This document shows, piece by piece, positions 1 to 11,400 of a stretch of DNA of 64,000 nucleotides (within the stretch, counting starts at the first letter, position 1; each line of letters starts with the position of its first letter). Source of the DNA: Marsupella aquatica (Eukaryota > Marchantiophyta); assembly GCA_973895155.1 (NCBI GenBank), contig OZ316892.1, positions 24,242,001-24,306,000 on the forward strand. Direction: 5' to 3'. The position numbers and the translations under genes were made by a program. The notes beneath the pieces are model-generated. The model was not told where the DNA came from. It saw only the letters and a program-made list of their open reading frames with translations, and searched no databases.

Positions 1-408
1 CTTCTTTTGCATTGTGACGCACTCATTACACACTCGGCAACAAACCATCTACCAGAATGATCAACTCGTCCTGATCTACAAGCGGAGCTACAGCATGCGA
101 CGCCTCATGCACCACAAGGTTCACACCGTCAAAAAATGAACTCTGGTCCCTCCTTCAAAAAACCGTCGAACATGAATGTTGCCAACTTTCTTCGCAAAAT
201 CCATAACGATAAAAACTTAGATCTCTCCCCACCACGAACTCCGTTCAACAATTTCTTTGCACAATTAGAAAGCCCTTGCCCCGATCTATCCGTTGAGCCC
301 ATAAATTCTAAGTTCCACACAACGAAAGTTTAGGAAATCCACCAACACTCAACGCTGGAAAAAACCATCACAAAAATCTGGTCACAAACAATGTCACCTC
401 CCATGCAT
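1..408 (-). mobile_element. LTR retrotransposon internal remnant
   Basis: This stretch lies internal to a primer-binding site (409-420) and an LTR (423-764), so on the minus strand it would be the leader and start of the body of an LTR retrotransposon. A 63-codon minus-strand ORF (129-320) is present, but I recognise no Gag, protease or reverse transcriptase motif in it. The assignment rests on position alone. Confidence 0.4.
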
Positions 409-420
409 GCTCTGATACCA
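409..420 (-). other. Primer-binding site for initiator tRNA-Met
   Basis: On the minus strand the bases read TGGTATCAGAGC, the usual plant LTR-retrotransposon primer-binding site complementary to the 3' end of initiator tRNA-Met. It sits two bases inside the LTR edge at 423, which is the normal geometry for minus-strand reverse transcription priming. Confidence 0.7.
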
Positions 421-422
421 AT

Positions 423-764
423 TGTTGAGCATAGACGACAATTGCAATGGTAAGCACATGACTCATCTAACGATCAAGTAGTCGACACAAAAAATACATG
501 GTTCACCTACTTGAGACTACGTTCACGGGAACACACAAGAGAGCTTTACTAAACTCTAAGCCCGTCGGCTAAACCAAGTCTTCACAGTGTAAACTCTCCT
601 CATCTCTCAAGTGGCTCCGTAACAATGAGCCTAAGTTTCACTTATCCAAGCAAACACTGCTTGGCATATAGTGTGCATTCTAGTCAACCTAACCAGGTCT
701 CTGACTATGGTTAGCCTAACTATGGTTACATATCGTACCCTAGACCTTGAGTAAATACCTAACA
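423..764 (-). repeat. Long terminal repeat, minus-strand orientation
   Basis: The 342-bp segment begins TGTTGAGC and ends CCTAACA on the plus strand, so on the minus strand it begins TGTTAGG and ends CAACA, the TG...CA ends of an LTR. A primer-binding site follows immediately outside 423. Diverged relatives of its central part recur at 14646-14907, 48565-48730 and 50091-50250, so it is a dispersed family here. The second LTR of this copy would be off the left edge. Confidence 0.65.
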
Positions 765-1167
765 CATGTGACTGCTGTGAGCATGCATGCTACTCTACAA
801 CGTACCCAAAGCACTACAAGGGCCTGACAACTATAGAGATCCTTAAGCAAACTTATTGTGATGATTGATAAATCAACGATGAGAAATCGATCCTCTAACT
901 CTAGCAATGTTGATGCTTGAGCGTCATCCTTATCCTTGCCAAGTGTATAGCCTCTACTTCGAGGCCCATAAAATATATAGTGGTACTGCTATGCTTTGCC
1001 TCAATCACGTCCGTTGTCACATTCAGCACATAACTCACTATGCTACCCTTTTAGAGTAGGAGACTGACATCTCTCTTCTTCAACTCGAGACTTTATAGGA
1101 TCATAGAGATAGATATAGATATGTCAGTGGGGGTCACCTGACCACTTGTCTTAGTATTTTGACCAAG
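765..1167. other. No gene recognised
   Basis: I see no open reading frame of note and no structural RNA between the LTR and the next transposon. A short run of GATAGATATAGATAT-like sequence near 1105 is the only low-complexity feature. Confidence 0.4.
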
Positions 1168-1982
1168 CTCGGGGGTTTCACTTCCACAAAAATGACACAT
1201 CACGTGCGACGAGTAAAGTTACATCATCAGTTATCAGTCGTTTTCATCAGTCGACCTGATATCAGTCGCCACATCATCTCAGAGAGGCCACCAAGATGTG
1301 GCGCCAAAAAAATTTGATGAAGAAAAAAAACTTTTTTTGAAATTTTTGTCACTATGTGTGTCCATACCGTACGGACATCGCTTCTCGGCGGGCCCAACCA
1401 AGATGGCCAGGTGTCCGTATGGTACGGACACCGAATTTCGCTGGAATTTTTTTTTCATTTTTTTTTGTTTTGTTTTGAAATTTTCAAGAAAATAATTTTA
1501 AATTTTTTTTCCATTTTTTTGGTCCGCTCGTCGATCTTGGCGAGGTCAGCTGAGATTGAGTCAATCTTAGCTATCTAGCTGAGATGCGTGGAAGTGCAAA
1601 GTCGTCATCTGAGCTGCTCAACTAAGATTCAAAAAACATTCAGCAAAAAAACTGTTAATTGATATCAGCCGTTGATATCAGCTGATGATCCTTGCTACCC
1701 CACGTGCGACGAAGGATAGGGTCATTTTATTGGTTTGAAAGGAAGACTTAATAATTTTTGCAGAAGAACAATAGGGCCTTTTAAGTTCAATTTTGAGATT
1801 TATAAGAACATAGGGTCTTATAAACAAATTTTGGAATAAATTCCAAGAATATTTTCCTTGGAAAAATTCCAAGAATATTTTACCTTTATAGGGGTTGAAT
1901 TGTTTTTTTATAACATTTTAGGGGGTCCGAGGCCTAAAATGTTGCAGGGATGGGGAGACATCCATATAGTGAGACCCCCAAG
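1168..1982 (+). mobile_element. Non-autonomous DNA transposon of the CTCGGGGG family
   Basis: The left end reads CTCGGGGGTTTCAC and the right end GTGAGACCCCCAAG, imperfect inverted repeats. Flanking 8-mers are TGACCAAG (1160-1167) and TGACCAGG (1983-1990), a 7-of-8 target duplication. The subterminal motif CATCACGTGCGACGA follows the left end, and a GTTGCAGGGATGG variant precedes the right end. Ends match those of the 10.6-kb element at 26612-37216. There is no coding capacity. About 490 bp of unrelated sequence (1213-1700) interrupts it. Confidence 0.7.
1213..1700. mobile_element. Nested insertion with inverted terminal sequences
   Basis: The host motif CACGTGCGACGA occurs at 1201-1212 and again at 1701-1712, as if duplicated by an insertion. 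The insert begins with CATCATCAGTTATCAG-type sequence and ends with the approximate reverse complement CTGATATCAGCTGATGATC. Inside are two near-palindromes around GTCCGTATGGTACGGAC (about 1358-1380 and 1411-1433). The target duplication and ends would suit a Mutator-like MITE, but the class is uncertain. Confidence 0.45.
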
Positions 1983-2059
1983 TGACCAGGTTGTGGGCTC
2001 ATGCCATGCCTGAGCAATGCTGGTTAATACTGACCCACTCACGGATCAAGATGTTTAGA

Positions 2060-2275
2060 TGACCCTTGGGGACTGGCTGCCATTTCCTCCCCGCTGTGGC
2101 GGCATGAGGTTGTGGGCGTCGGCCCCTCGGGTTCTGGTGTTGTGTGTGATGACCCTGAGGGTTTGTGGTTCTTTTCATTGCTGGTTTTTGCTGCGGTGCC
2201 TTTGAATATCAGTTTGTGCGCTGTCGCCTTTTCTTTAAAATTAACAAATAAAATAGAAAAAACAAAAAGAAATTG
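2060..2275 (+). mobile_element. Possible 5'-truncated LINE 3' end
   Basis: A relatively GC-rich stretch ends in a T-rich then A-rich tail (AACAAATAAAATAG and onward), the texture of plant L1 3' untranslated regions. No target duplication could be found and no reverse transcriptase sequence is left. This is a weak call. Confidence 0.25.
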
Positions 2276-2369
2276 GATTCAAAGGAACTTGAAGGCCTCA
2301 CTAGAAGGGGGTCTCATATCACACATAAAGTTTTGTGGGAATAAACACCCTAATATAATAGAAATAAAG

Positions 2370-2545
2370 TTATGATTGTTCTTATTTTACCCATAACTTT
2401 TTGGAATATTCTTGGGATATTCCACATTTGAGTTGAAAAACCTGTATTTTTATAATTCTCAAATGTTGATTAAAACACCCCTAATATTCTTCCACAAAAA
2501 TTTAAAAATTGTTCACCAAAACCAATAAGAAAACCTATACTTATT
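2370..2545 (-). mobile_element. Degenerate terminal part of CTCGGGGG-family element
   Basis: Read on the minus strand this resembles the inner part of the left ends of family members at 1700-1900, 24620-24800 and 48830-48960: a GAAGAATATTAGGGG-like block, then a TTGAGAATTATAA block, then GGAATATTCC. The extreme GC-rich end is lost. Confidence 0.4.
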
Positions 2546-4311
2546 TGCACATGATGGATTGGAAGGAACAAAGTGAGGACCCCGGGCAAAGGACATCCTT
2601 GTTACAGAAGCCCTGAGAAGCTTTTTGCAAAATTGTGGCTATGTCAGCAATATCTTTAGCTATATTTAGCTGACCAATCTATAATTGTTTACTGAACAAA
2701 ATTAAGGGACATTGGAAGTCTCCTACATGTTAGGGTATGGTACTGCGGAAGAATACACTCCCCAACCAATTTTTAAGTACTTTGCCACTACACATGTTCT
2801 AATTGAAAATGTCTCCACTTGTTTTTTTGTATTTATAATATATCATAGTTTTGTAAATGGACAACAAATTCTCCAACATAGCTAGGGGAACTGTTGTATA
2901 TACAAAAATAATGGCATATTTGTAAATACAATAAAAACAATGATAAAACTGGAAATTCAAACATCTTTAGTGGCAATTACTTCAAAGCTGAATCCCAATA
3001 TACCAGTATATATGGAACTGGAGATAAAGTACACAAAGGAATTTTTCTTCCAATGTTCTTGTGACCCAAGAACTCAAGTTTTTCTTTCAGTGCTCTTGTG
3101 ACCCAACAACTTAACTCTTTGGTCATTGACTCGGTTAATCTTTTGACACAGATTCGTCCCTCGAGTGGTCTCTCCTTAGCTTGATGTTATTAGCCAGTGA
3201 TTCCTATATGCTGTTTTGGTTGGGTTGCCCTTTGAATGCTCATGGGTGACTTTACATGAGGGTGGCCCAAAGGGCATTTATATCTTTCCCACACCTCATG
3301 GAGGGCCATATATCCAAATCATCACAAACCAGAAGTTGACATAAGAGTGCAAGGTAGGGCTCATGAACTACTCTAAAGGAAGATGGCCCATGGTCACTAA
3401 TTAAAGAAACCACCCAACAAGGTGGTCTTATAATGACAAACTGACACTTTGACATAGGATATTGTAGGGGTCCACAAATTATCAGGTAGTGTTAGGTTTT
3501 CCCAACCCAAAAGTGACCCTCTCAAACAGCCCTCTCTCATGTAAAGTCACGTGAGTCCCTTCTAGAAAATTTATGGTTGAGATTGATCTTTGTGAAAACA
3601 AAACTAAATGGCCCTGGTCCATACTCATGGAAAGCCCCCACAGGAAATGCCCTTAATGAATTTTTTGCTTTGTAATTGTCAGTGCATTTAGGGAGAAGAA
3701 TGCACGGTCAAGATTTGAATCAGCCCATTATGAAACTTCTCTTTTACTTTTCTAAAAAGTTCAAACAGAAAGTTTGTAAGTCCTTTAAGTGCATTAAGGT
3801 GCTCTTACCAGAGCATTGTGGGCAATAAGAAGCCCGGACAACGTAAGCGAACAAACCCTTGTTTTCCCAGGGCCTTGTGGCTCACCATGCTCTGTAAATA
3901 GCAGTTACTATGTAAGTAAAGCCCATCTTATTAGTGATGTACCTATGGTTATGAGACATTACCCCCGAGTGAGGCCACCCCTGTGTTAGCCTGGCCTGGG
4001 GATCATCAAATTGAATGAGAAATATGATAAGGTGCAAGTGGCAGACAAATGAGGCTTTTGAATTGTAAAAATGGAATGGTTTAAAATGCACCTGGACTTT
4101 ACCTTTGGTAACTCATTCTTGCCTAGGGTTAGTGGGCTGTAACCTCCTCAGACTCACTGGCCTCTGGGATTACATCCCATGACCTCCTCTTGGGAATGGG
4201 TTACCCTACACTTTGTCCATAGCTTGAACTTTCATGTCAGTTGCAATTGATTGACAGTACTGTAATGTCCAGTGTAGAAATGATGAAATGGAATATGGAA
4301 CTGGTATCATG
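2546..4311. other. No gene recognised
   Basis: Only short ORFs without recognisable domains occur on either strand. I see no structural RNA, clear repeat or transposon end. Confidence 0.35.
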
Positions 4312-4738
4312 TTTGGAACCTTTCTACCAGGGTGCCTCTATAGTATCCAGTTTAGAACGCGTATTCCATGACGATACTGATGTAGGTACACGGTGTAGGT
4401 CGTGCCAAAGCTATGCTCTGTTGTTCATCAAATCCCAACACTCAATATCGGTATCAAGTTTGGAACCTTTCTACCAGGGTGCCTGTATAGTATTCAGTTA
4501 GGAACACTTACTCCACGAGGATACTGATTTAGGTACGGGGTAGGTGGTGCAAAAGCTCTTGTCGTTCATCACTCCAAACACTGAATACGAAATCGGTATC
4601 ACATTTGGAACCTTTTCTACCAGAGTGCCTGTATAGTATTCACTTTCCAACACGTACTCCACGAGGATACTGATGTAGGTACAAGTAGGTCGTGCAAAAG
4701 CTATGCTCTGTTGTTCATCGATCCCGACATTTCGTCTT
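4312..4738 (+). repeat. Tandem repeat, three ~146-bp copies
   Basis: The block starting TTTGGAACC and TTTCTACCAG recurs at 4312, 4459 and 4604, with spacings of 147 and 145 bp. Each copy contains GCCTGTATAGTATTCA-like sequence, a GATACTGATGTAGGTAC-like sequence and a GTTGTTCATC-like end. Copies differ by scattered substitutions and small indels. The array sits directly upstream of PPME1 and may lie in its promoter. Confidence 0.8.
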
Positions 4739-5449
4739 CTTCTCCTCTGTTGCTCGTTTGCAGCTCGCCTTCAAATTATTGCGAATTTGCGGAAGCTCGT
4801 CACAATTTGGCATCGGGTGGAAGAGTGAAAGAAGACGGAGAGAAAGGAAGAAAGAAGCAGACGCAGAAGTAACAGTGGAATCGAAGTGTTTTTTTTTCGC
4901 TCCTTCTGAAAGCTTGAGTGGGTACTGTGCTGTGCTGACAGGATGACGTCCTGGTTCTTGCTATCTTACTATGGTGAGAACACTCCTCCTGCTTGAGAGT
5001 TGTGACGGAAACATTACGTTGACTTGAGTTTGTGGTTGTGAGGGCTGTGGAGGAGGTCCGAAATCTCTCGAGCACCATTCGTGCTTGACAAGTCTTGTTC
5101 AGGTGTTGCAGGTATGGTGAGATTGGGTAAGGTCGCAGTATTGTTGTAGCAGGAAAAACATGTTTTGGAACCCCAATTGCGGTACTTCTTATCCTCTTCA
5201 GTCAGCCAGGGGCATCAGCTTGAGACATTCTTCACTCTCGCTCCGTCGGGAGTTTTTTTGATGGGGTTTCTACAAGTTGGTTTCGAAGACTTGTGGTTCT
5301 CGGCTTGGTTCATCGACTTTGTCGCTCTATAGTTAGTAGACAATTGGCCGAGAGGCGTTAGAAAGCGAAATCGAGGTGGCTTGCAGCGAATTCAGGGAAG
5401 GAATTTGAAGTGAGTACTCTACATTTAGGTGTGACTGGGGCTCGTGAAG
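4739..5449 (+). promoter_or_regulatory. Presumed promoter and 5' UTR of PPME1
   Basis: This is the interval between the upstream tandem array and the PPME1 start codon at 5450. It begins with a pyrimidine-rich stretch near 4735-4755 of the kind common near plant transcription starts. I see no convincing TATA box, and the transcription start cannot be placed. Confidence 0.3.
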
Positions 5450-8400
5450 ATGGACAGGGAGGCAATGTACGGGGAAGCATCGCCACTGAGTCCTCTGGCG
5501 GAGCCTTCCACGCTTGTTCATAGTCATAGTCATAGTTCGTCAATGCACAGCCTCGAGGAGCCTATCTTGGAAGCGTCTGAAGAAGAAGAAGATGATTTGG
5601 AAGAGAATGAGGAGCAAGTCAACAACAATAGTTCTAGGAGGCATGTGGAGCTGCCATTCTATGACCCGGAAGATGAAGCAGTGGAAGAGGAGACTGTCAG
5701 CAGTAGCAGCAGCAAAGAGCAGGTGTCGGCTTTCGCACCGGCCTCCATTCCCCCTCGCCCTTCTCGAGAGTAAGGATATCTCTCGAAATGAATTGTTTCG
5801 GTCGAGTCCCTTTTTCGTTCCCTTGCCTTGTGGTTTCCATCCCTTCGACTGGAGGTTCGTGGACTTCAAAATCCACTCAATCCTGTTGGTTGTTCCCTTC
5901 TGCACACGCTCTATTCCTGGCTGGTCACAGGAATGTGAATCACAGTCATTGAGGTGAGACGATGCTAGTTCTCTGGTCCTACAGTCTGCTAGATAGATAG
6001 CTAATGGTTATTTTGGACCATCCTTGAGATATGTAGGCTAAATTGCTGTCAACTCTACCGGTTCCGTTGACTTCTTATCCCTATCGCCCTCTTGTACCCT
6101 TGTTCCTTTGGGACCTTGGGGCTGGAAAATAAATCAGTGCACTGAAACCTCCTTAGTCCTCGCCGAAGCTAATCAAATCTTGTTGTCGTCGGTTACTCCT
6201 GGTTGATTGCCTGTACTCTACATTCTGTCGTCCATGCATTGATCCAAAGGACTTCAAGCACTCTTTGAAATGTCATTTTAGTTCTCGATGGAGTGCGTGT
6301 GGTTTGGTCTATTTGTCGATATCGGTATTTGACCTATGTTGGACTCGAGCATCAGTTTTATCAGTGCTTGATTGATTGATTGATAACTTGTCTTCCTATC
6401 CCCTTGTTGAGTCAGGATAATCTGAGAGGGCATTGCTAAATTTACAGACGTGCGTGCGCATATATTTTAGCCCCTTTTTGGTCCTGCTACTCATTGAGGC
6501 GAATACTGTTACATCATTGGTGGGCTTGTGTCCTGTGACTTGGAGGTCTGTATGACCTGTAGAGATGCTAAGTGTCCCAATGCAAAGAGAGTGTGAATTT
6601 GTAACGCCTATGTCGAATGGATAGTGGACCCTTCCGTATTAGCTTCTCCAAGGGATCTATGTGTTCTGGCCTTCGAATTGAATTTCAAGGACGACCGGTT
6701 TGGTCTTGACAACATACTGTTGCCTAGTAATAAGACAGCTGGTGTACGAAAAACTGTCCTTTCCAGTGTTCCTCCTTTTTGAAATGGCTCGTCTATGTAC
6801 ATCCTGAGCAACAAACTCTTGGTTGCATGACCGGTTTTATCCGCCTGAGCCCTGGACAGAGATCTTGTAGCCTGGTTGGGTGCTTCTTACGTGCCTGGAA
6901 TTGAATTTCGAGAACGACTGGTTTAGTCTTGACAAAATACTGTTGCCTAGTAATATGACAGTTGGTGTACACTTTAGGAAAAGTCTGTCCCCTCCAGTGT
7001 TACTCCTTTTTAACGAGGCTCGTCTATGTACATTCTGAGCAACAAACTCTGGTTGCATGACCGGTTTTATCCGCCTGAGTCCTGGACAGAGATCTTGTAG
7101 CCTGCTCGAGTCCTTTTCACCTTCTTTCATGTGCCTGGAATGGAATTTTTAGAACGACCGATTTAGTCTTGACAACGTACAGTTGCCTAGTAATATGACA
7201 GTTGCTGTACACTTAAAGAAAATTCTGTCCTTTCCAGTGTTGCACCTGTTTAACGAGGCTCGCTATGTACATTCTGAGCAACAAACTCTTGGTTGCATGA
7301 CTGGTTTTATCCGCCTGAGCCCTAGACATAGCTCTTGTAGCCTGCTCGACCTTCTCACCTTCTGTCAAGTGCCTGGACTGTTTTATTCTACTTGTGTAAG
7401 CTAAATGTTTAGATTGATTTGGGTTTGCTTCATTCTTGCATATCGTACCTTATGTGCCTATCTTGTAATCGCTCCTGCAGGGCAGCTTCGAGTAGGTACT
7501 CGCCCTTACCATGGGAGGGCCATTTTGATGAAGAAAAGGATATAATAATTCCAGGCACACAGAATGTAAGTGGTTCCTTCAGCTTGATCCAAATATCGTT
7601 GTGTGATTCGTTTCCCTTTAATTCTTATTTCTGCTTAGAACTTTGTTGGAGAAATCATGATTGACTTTATCTCGTGGAAGTAAAGGTTACTTGGGCTCCC
7701 ATGAGGGTGAGAGTTCTTTTTTAAATTGGGTTTAGTTTTAATAGTTTGCTGGCAAATAAATATCAGTTTTGTATCAGTGACATGCTATATTGATTTCTCG
7801 TCTGGAGTGGTGATTCCTGGTTGTTAGGAACTCAGACCTTGTGTCTATCTACCGGTAATCTTGTTGCCTAGAAAAGTTTACCCAAACATAATATAGAATA
7901 CCTTTCTGCGTGGCGCTGTGTGGAAAAGAGGAGCTTTGCAGTACGGATTTCAATTCTCTGTGCTACAGTTGTGTTGTCCAGGGGAGCTTGCAGACCTGTT
8001 TTCTTAGTATAGTCTACTAGTAAGATTGTTATCTGTGCGGCGGATATGCATCTATTGGACTGTCGAGGTAGATACAATCAAAGTTCGTATTACATCTTAC
8101 TTTTCTTGCTTATACGTGGAAGCAGGTTTTCCATGTGTACATGGCTGGTACTCAAGGTCCTGTTGTGTTTTGTCTTCATGGTGGGGGCTACTCAGGGTAA
8201 GCTAATCTAGTCCATGGGTTGGTTATTGTTGGCCAACACTGGTCATGAATGACCCTGAGTTTCGTGCCACAGGGAACCCAGTGCACATAAGATGCAAGTT
8301 TCCAGTGGAGTGTTGTATGTCCGAAGATGCGATTGTTGGTCCACTCAAGTGTAGTACATTGCCAATTTTCAAAAAGGTCCCACATTTGAATGTATGAGCT

Positions 8401-11400
8401 GTCTCTTCCGTGTTTAGCTCGTAGTTTATTTGTATGTATCGAACTATGTTTTCATACAGCTTCCAGATCAACCGTTTGATTTTTTATGAAATTAACAACG
8501 AAGCCCTGATACGTTTTCTTCCCTTTGCTCGCAGTCTCTCCTTTGCTTTGGTCGCTGGGAAGATGAAGCACAAAGTCCGTGTCGTGTCCTTGGACATGAG
8601 GGGACATGGATTGTCACGCACTGACAACGATTATGACCTATCAGCCGAGGCATGAAAACACTGTACCCAAAGATTCAAGCATGCATCGTTGCTTTTTCAT
8701 TCAGCTATGCTACCTGGGAAGAGCTAGTAACTCGTAATGTTATGAAGACTTGATCCAGTATTGCTAGATCTGAAGCTGTCTAGTTTGCTTTAATTCCTTT
8801 GTACTGTTCTTAGGGTCCGTATCAAATGTTGCCTCTGTCAATTGCAGTGTCTGCTACCTATGTCGTTGTCTGGTAATTGCCAGAAGGACTGACGAATTTT
8901 TATTGTCCAAATGCTTGTAAAGTGTATTCTGACTACTCATTGTCTACTGCAGACCTTGTGCTCGGATGTACTTAGTGTTATTAATGCCATCTATGGAAAA
9001 GACCCACCATCACTAATCCTGATCGGTCACAGGTGTGTTTTGGGTTGGCTGCTGCAAATATTGTTCTTATGTCTTGTTTTCTTACCTTTGTTTGCTCCCA
9101 GTGTTTCTTGACCATTCAGGTCTTAGTGATTTGTGCCATAATAAATTTCAGAACATCAAACTTAGATAGAAAGACCGGCCCTTTAGACTGTACGCCTTTT
9201 GAGAACCACTTTCCAGTTAGATCCTGTAGACAATTGTTATTTGTCCCTGACATTTGATCAGGAAACCTAGTGCAGATCTCGAATATGAGCACTTCCGCGC
9301 TTAGTATTGAAAAGAAATATGGACATTGAAAATTACGGTACTTGTTTTCCTGTTCTTGATTGCATTCTAAAAATGATAATTTATATAATTTTTCAGTAAA
9401 AATGCATCTCAGGGCCACGTCAACTTTTTGTAATTGAAATAATGGGTCTGTAACTTGTGATGAATTTAAGTGAACTCCAATATTTTTGGTGGGTGTCACG
9501 CGTAAACCACAAATTGCTTTCATTGTAAGATATAAAAGACCACCCCAAAATAGAAAGTAAAATCGGGAGAAGAAGCATCTCCACTCCCCGTCCACTTCTG
9601 ATCATGTTTTTCTACGCCTAACGAAGTAGAGAAGGTTTACGCAATCAAGAGAATCACTGACGAATACAATAAGCATTGCGAGTCTTCATTTTCCTTTATC
9701 GTATGCAATCTCCATTCGTTCATTTCTCAGTTTGACCAGACGAAGAGAAGGAAGTTTTGAGTGATTATCTCAGAGACTGCTATACGTAATTTTATAAATA
9801 AATCGCGAATCTCAGTTAGCAATTTAAGAGTCCAAGACAGCCTCAATTATTGACCTTTAGAAAGGTACAGTTATTGTGAAAGGTTTTTCTTGGGATATGA
9901 TTCAGTGATGTAATACTGCATACATCGTGTAGACTCGTTCTTATAGCCCTTTAATTGAATTTGGTGGCATGTGGCGCAGCATGGGTGGCGCTGTTGCGGT
10001 ACGGGTGGCAGCACAGAAAGCTCTTCGTACGCTTGCTGGCCTGGTCGTTGTGGATGTTGTAGAGGTGTGACCAAATGTGTTTGTTCCCGTCGACAACTTG
10101 ATTCGTCCCACTGTGCAGTTTATTGGATCTTGGAGGCTCTGTTACTGACTCTACTAGGCCAAAGTGAATTGCAATCCTCAAAGAGGCTAGTTCTACCTGT
10201 GGGATTCACGTTGGACATATTTCAAGTAACTAGTGCATCTGCAGAGTTCCACGAAAACCGTTAATGACTGCAAGCTGTTGTGAGATGTTCAGGGAACAGC
10301 AATGGCATCCCTGGTCCATATGCAACGAATCCTAACAAACCGCCAGACACACTTTCAGTCACTTGAGAAAGCAGTGAGTTTCCCACTTGTTTTTCTACAA
10401 CCAAACGCTTCAAACGATGCTACTACTTTCGTTAAATTTGTCTACTTTTTGAATAATTTGTTGTAAGGTCACTGGTTTTTGCATTTGGCCGCTCAGTTTT
10501 ATACTGACCTGCTTCTGTACCTAGATCGAATGGAGTGTCAAAGGGGGTGCACTGAGGAATATTGAGTCTGCCCGTGTTTCAGTCCCATCCACTTTGAAAT
10601 TTGATGAGAAGAAAAATTGGTAATCTATCACCTCAAGAAATTTTACTTTTGTGTAGACATCAGTTGTGTGGACATCAGTACATGGCCTATGACTGTGAGG
10701 ATGGACAGCTGTCACGGTCTCATAGTAGCGTTTCAAGAGTACTCTCCTGTATTTCATTTTGAATTTAATAGCCTGCTTCTGGAAATTCGCACAACTAGCG
10801 GTAACAGTGCGGTGTGTGTTGTGCAGCTATGTCTGGCTCACCTCATTGCAGAAAAGTGAAGCCCACTGGAGAGGCTGGTAATATATTTGATCGTTGTGAG
10901 CTGGTCGAATTTATCCCTACTTGATGTGTTCCTTGCAGTTAGTGTTATCTACTTTTGAAAATGTGGATTATGAAGTTGCCTGGAGTAGAATCGTTTTTGA
11001 GAGACAGTTTACAACTTGGTCGCTAGGCGTGAGATTATTTAGTAAGGCCTCAACTGTTGATACTCACTGCAGGTACGAGGGTCTTTCGGATGCTTTCTTG
11101 TCATGCCCTGTTGCAAAGCTTCTAATGTTGGCTGGAACTGATCGACTGGATAGGTATGCTCGTAGGCGCTTGGTTTTCAAGGTTTACAATATACTTCCAA
11201 AGAGCCCATTATACTGTTGGTTGTAATCAATGAACGGGAGACACATATAGCAGCCCTTAACTTTTACAGTGGATTGCTATTTAGGATGTACTCCTACCAC
11301 CTCTACAAGTTCAGCCGTACCTTTTGTCCACCCCTAGTTAGTGAAACCCGTAGATTTGACTGTGTCAACACTGTTGGGAAAATGAGCTGATACTGTTCTC

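Noticed and set aside
5514-5957. 147-codon plus-strand ORF in another frame
   Set aside because: It overlaps PPME1 exon 1, where the frame starting at 5450 splices correctly into the conserved hydrolase core.
9116-9595. 159-codon minus-strand ORF as a gene
   Set aside because: It lies wholly in PPME1 intron 5, has no recognisable domain and looks like chance.
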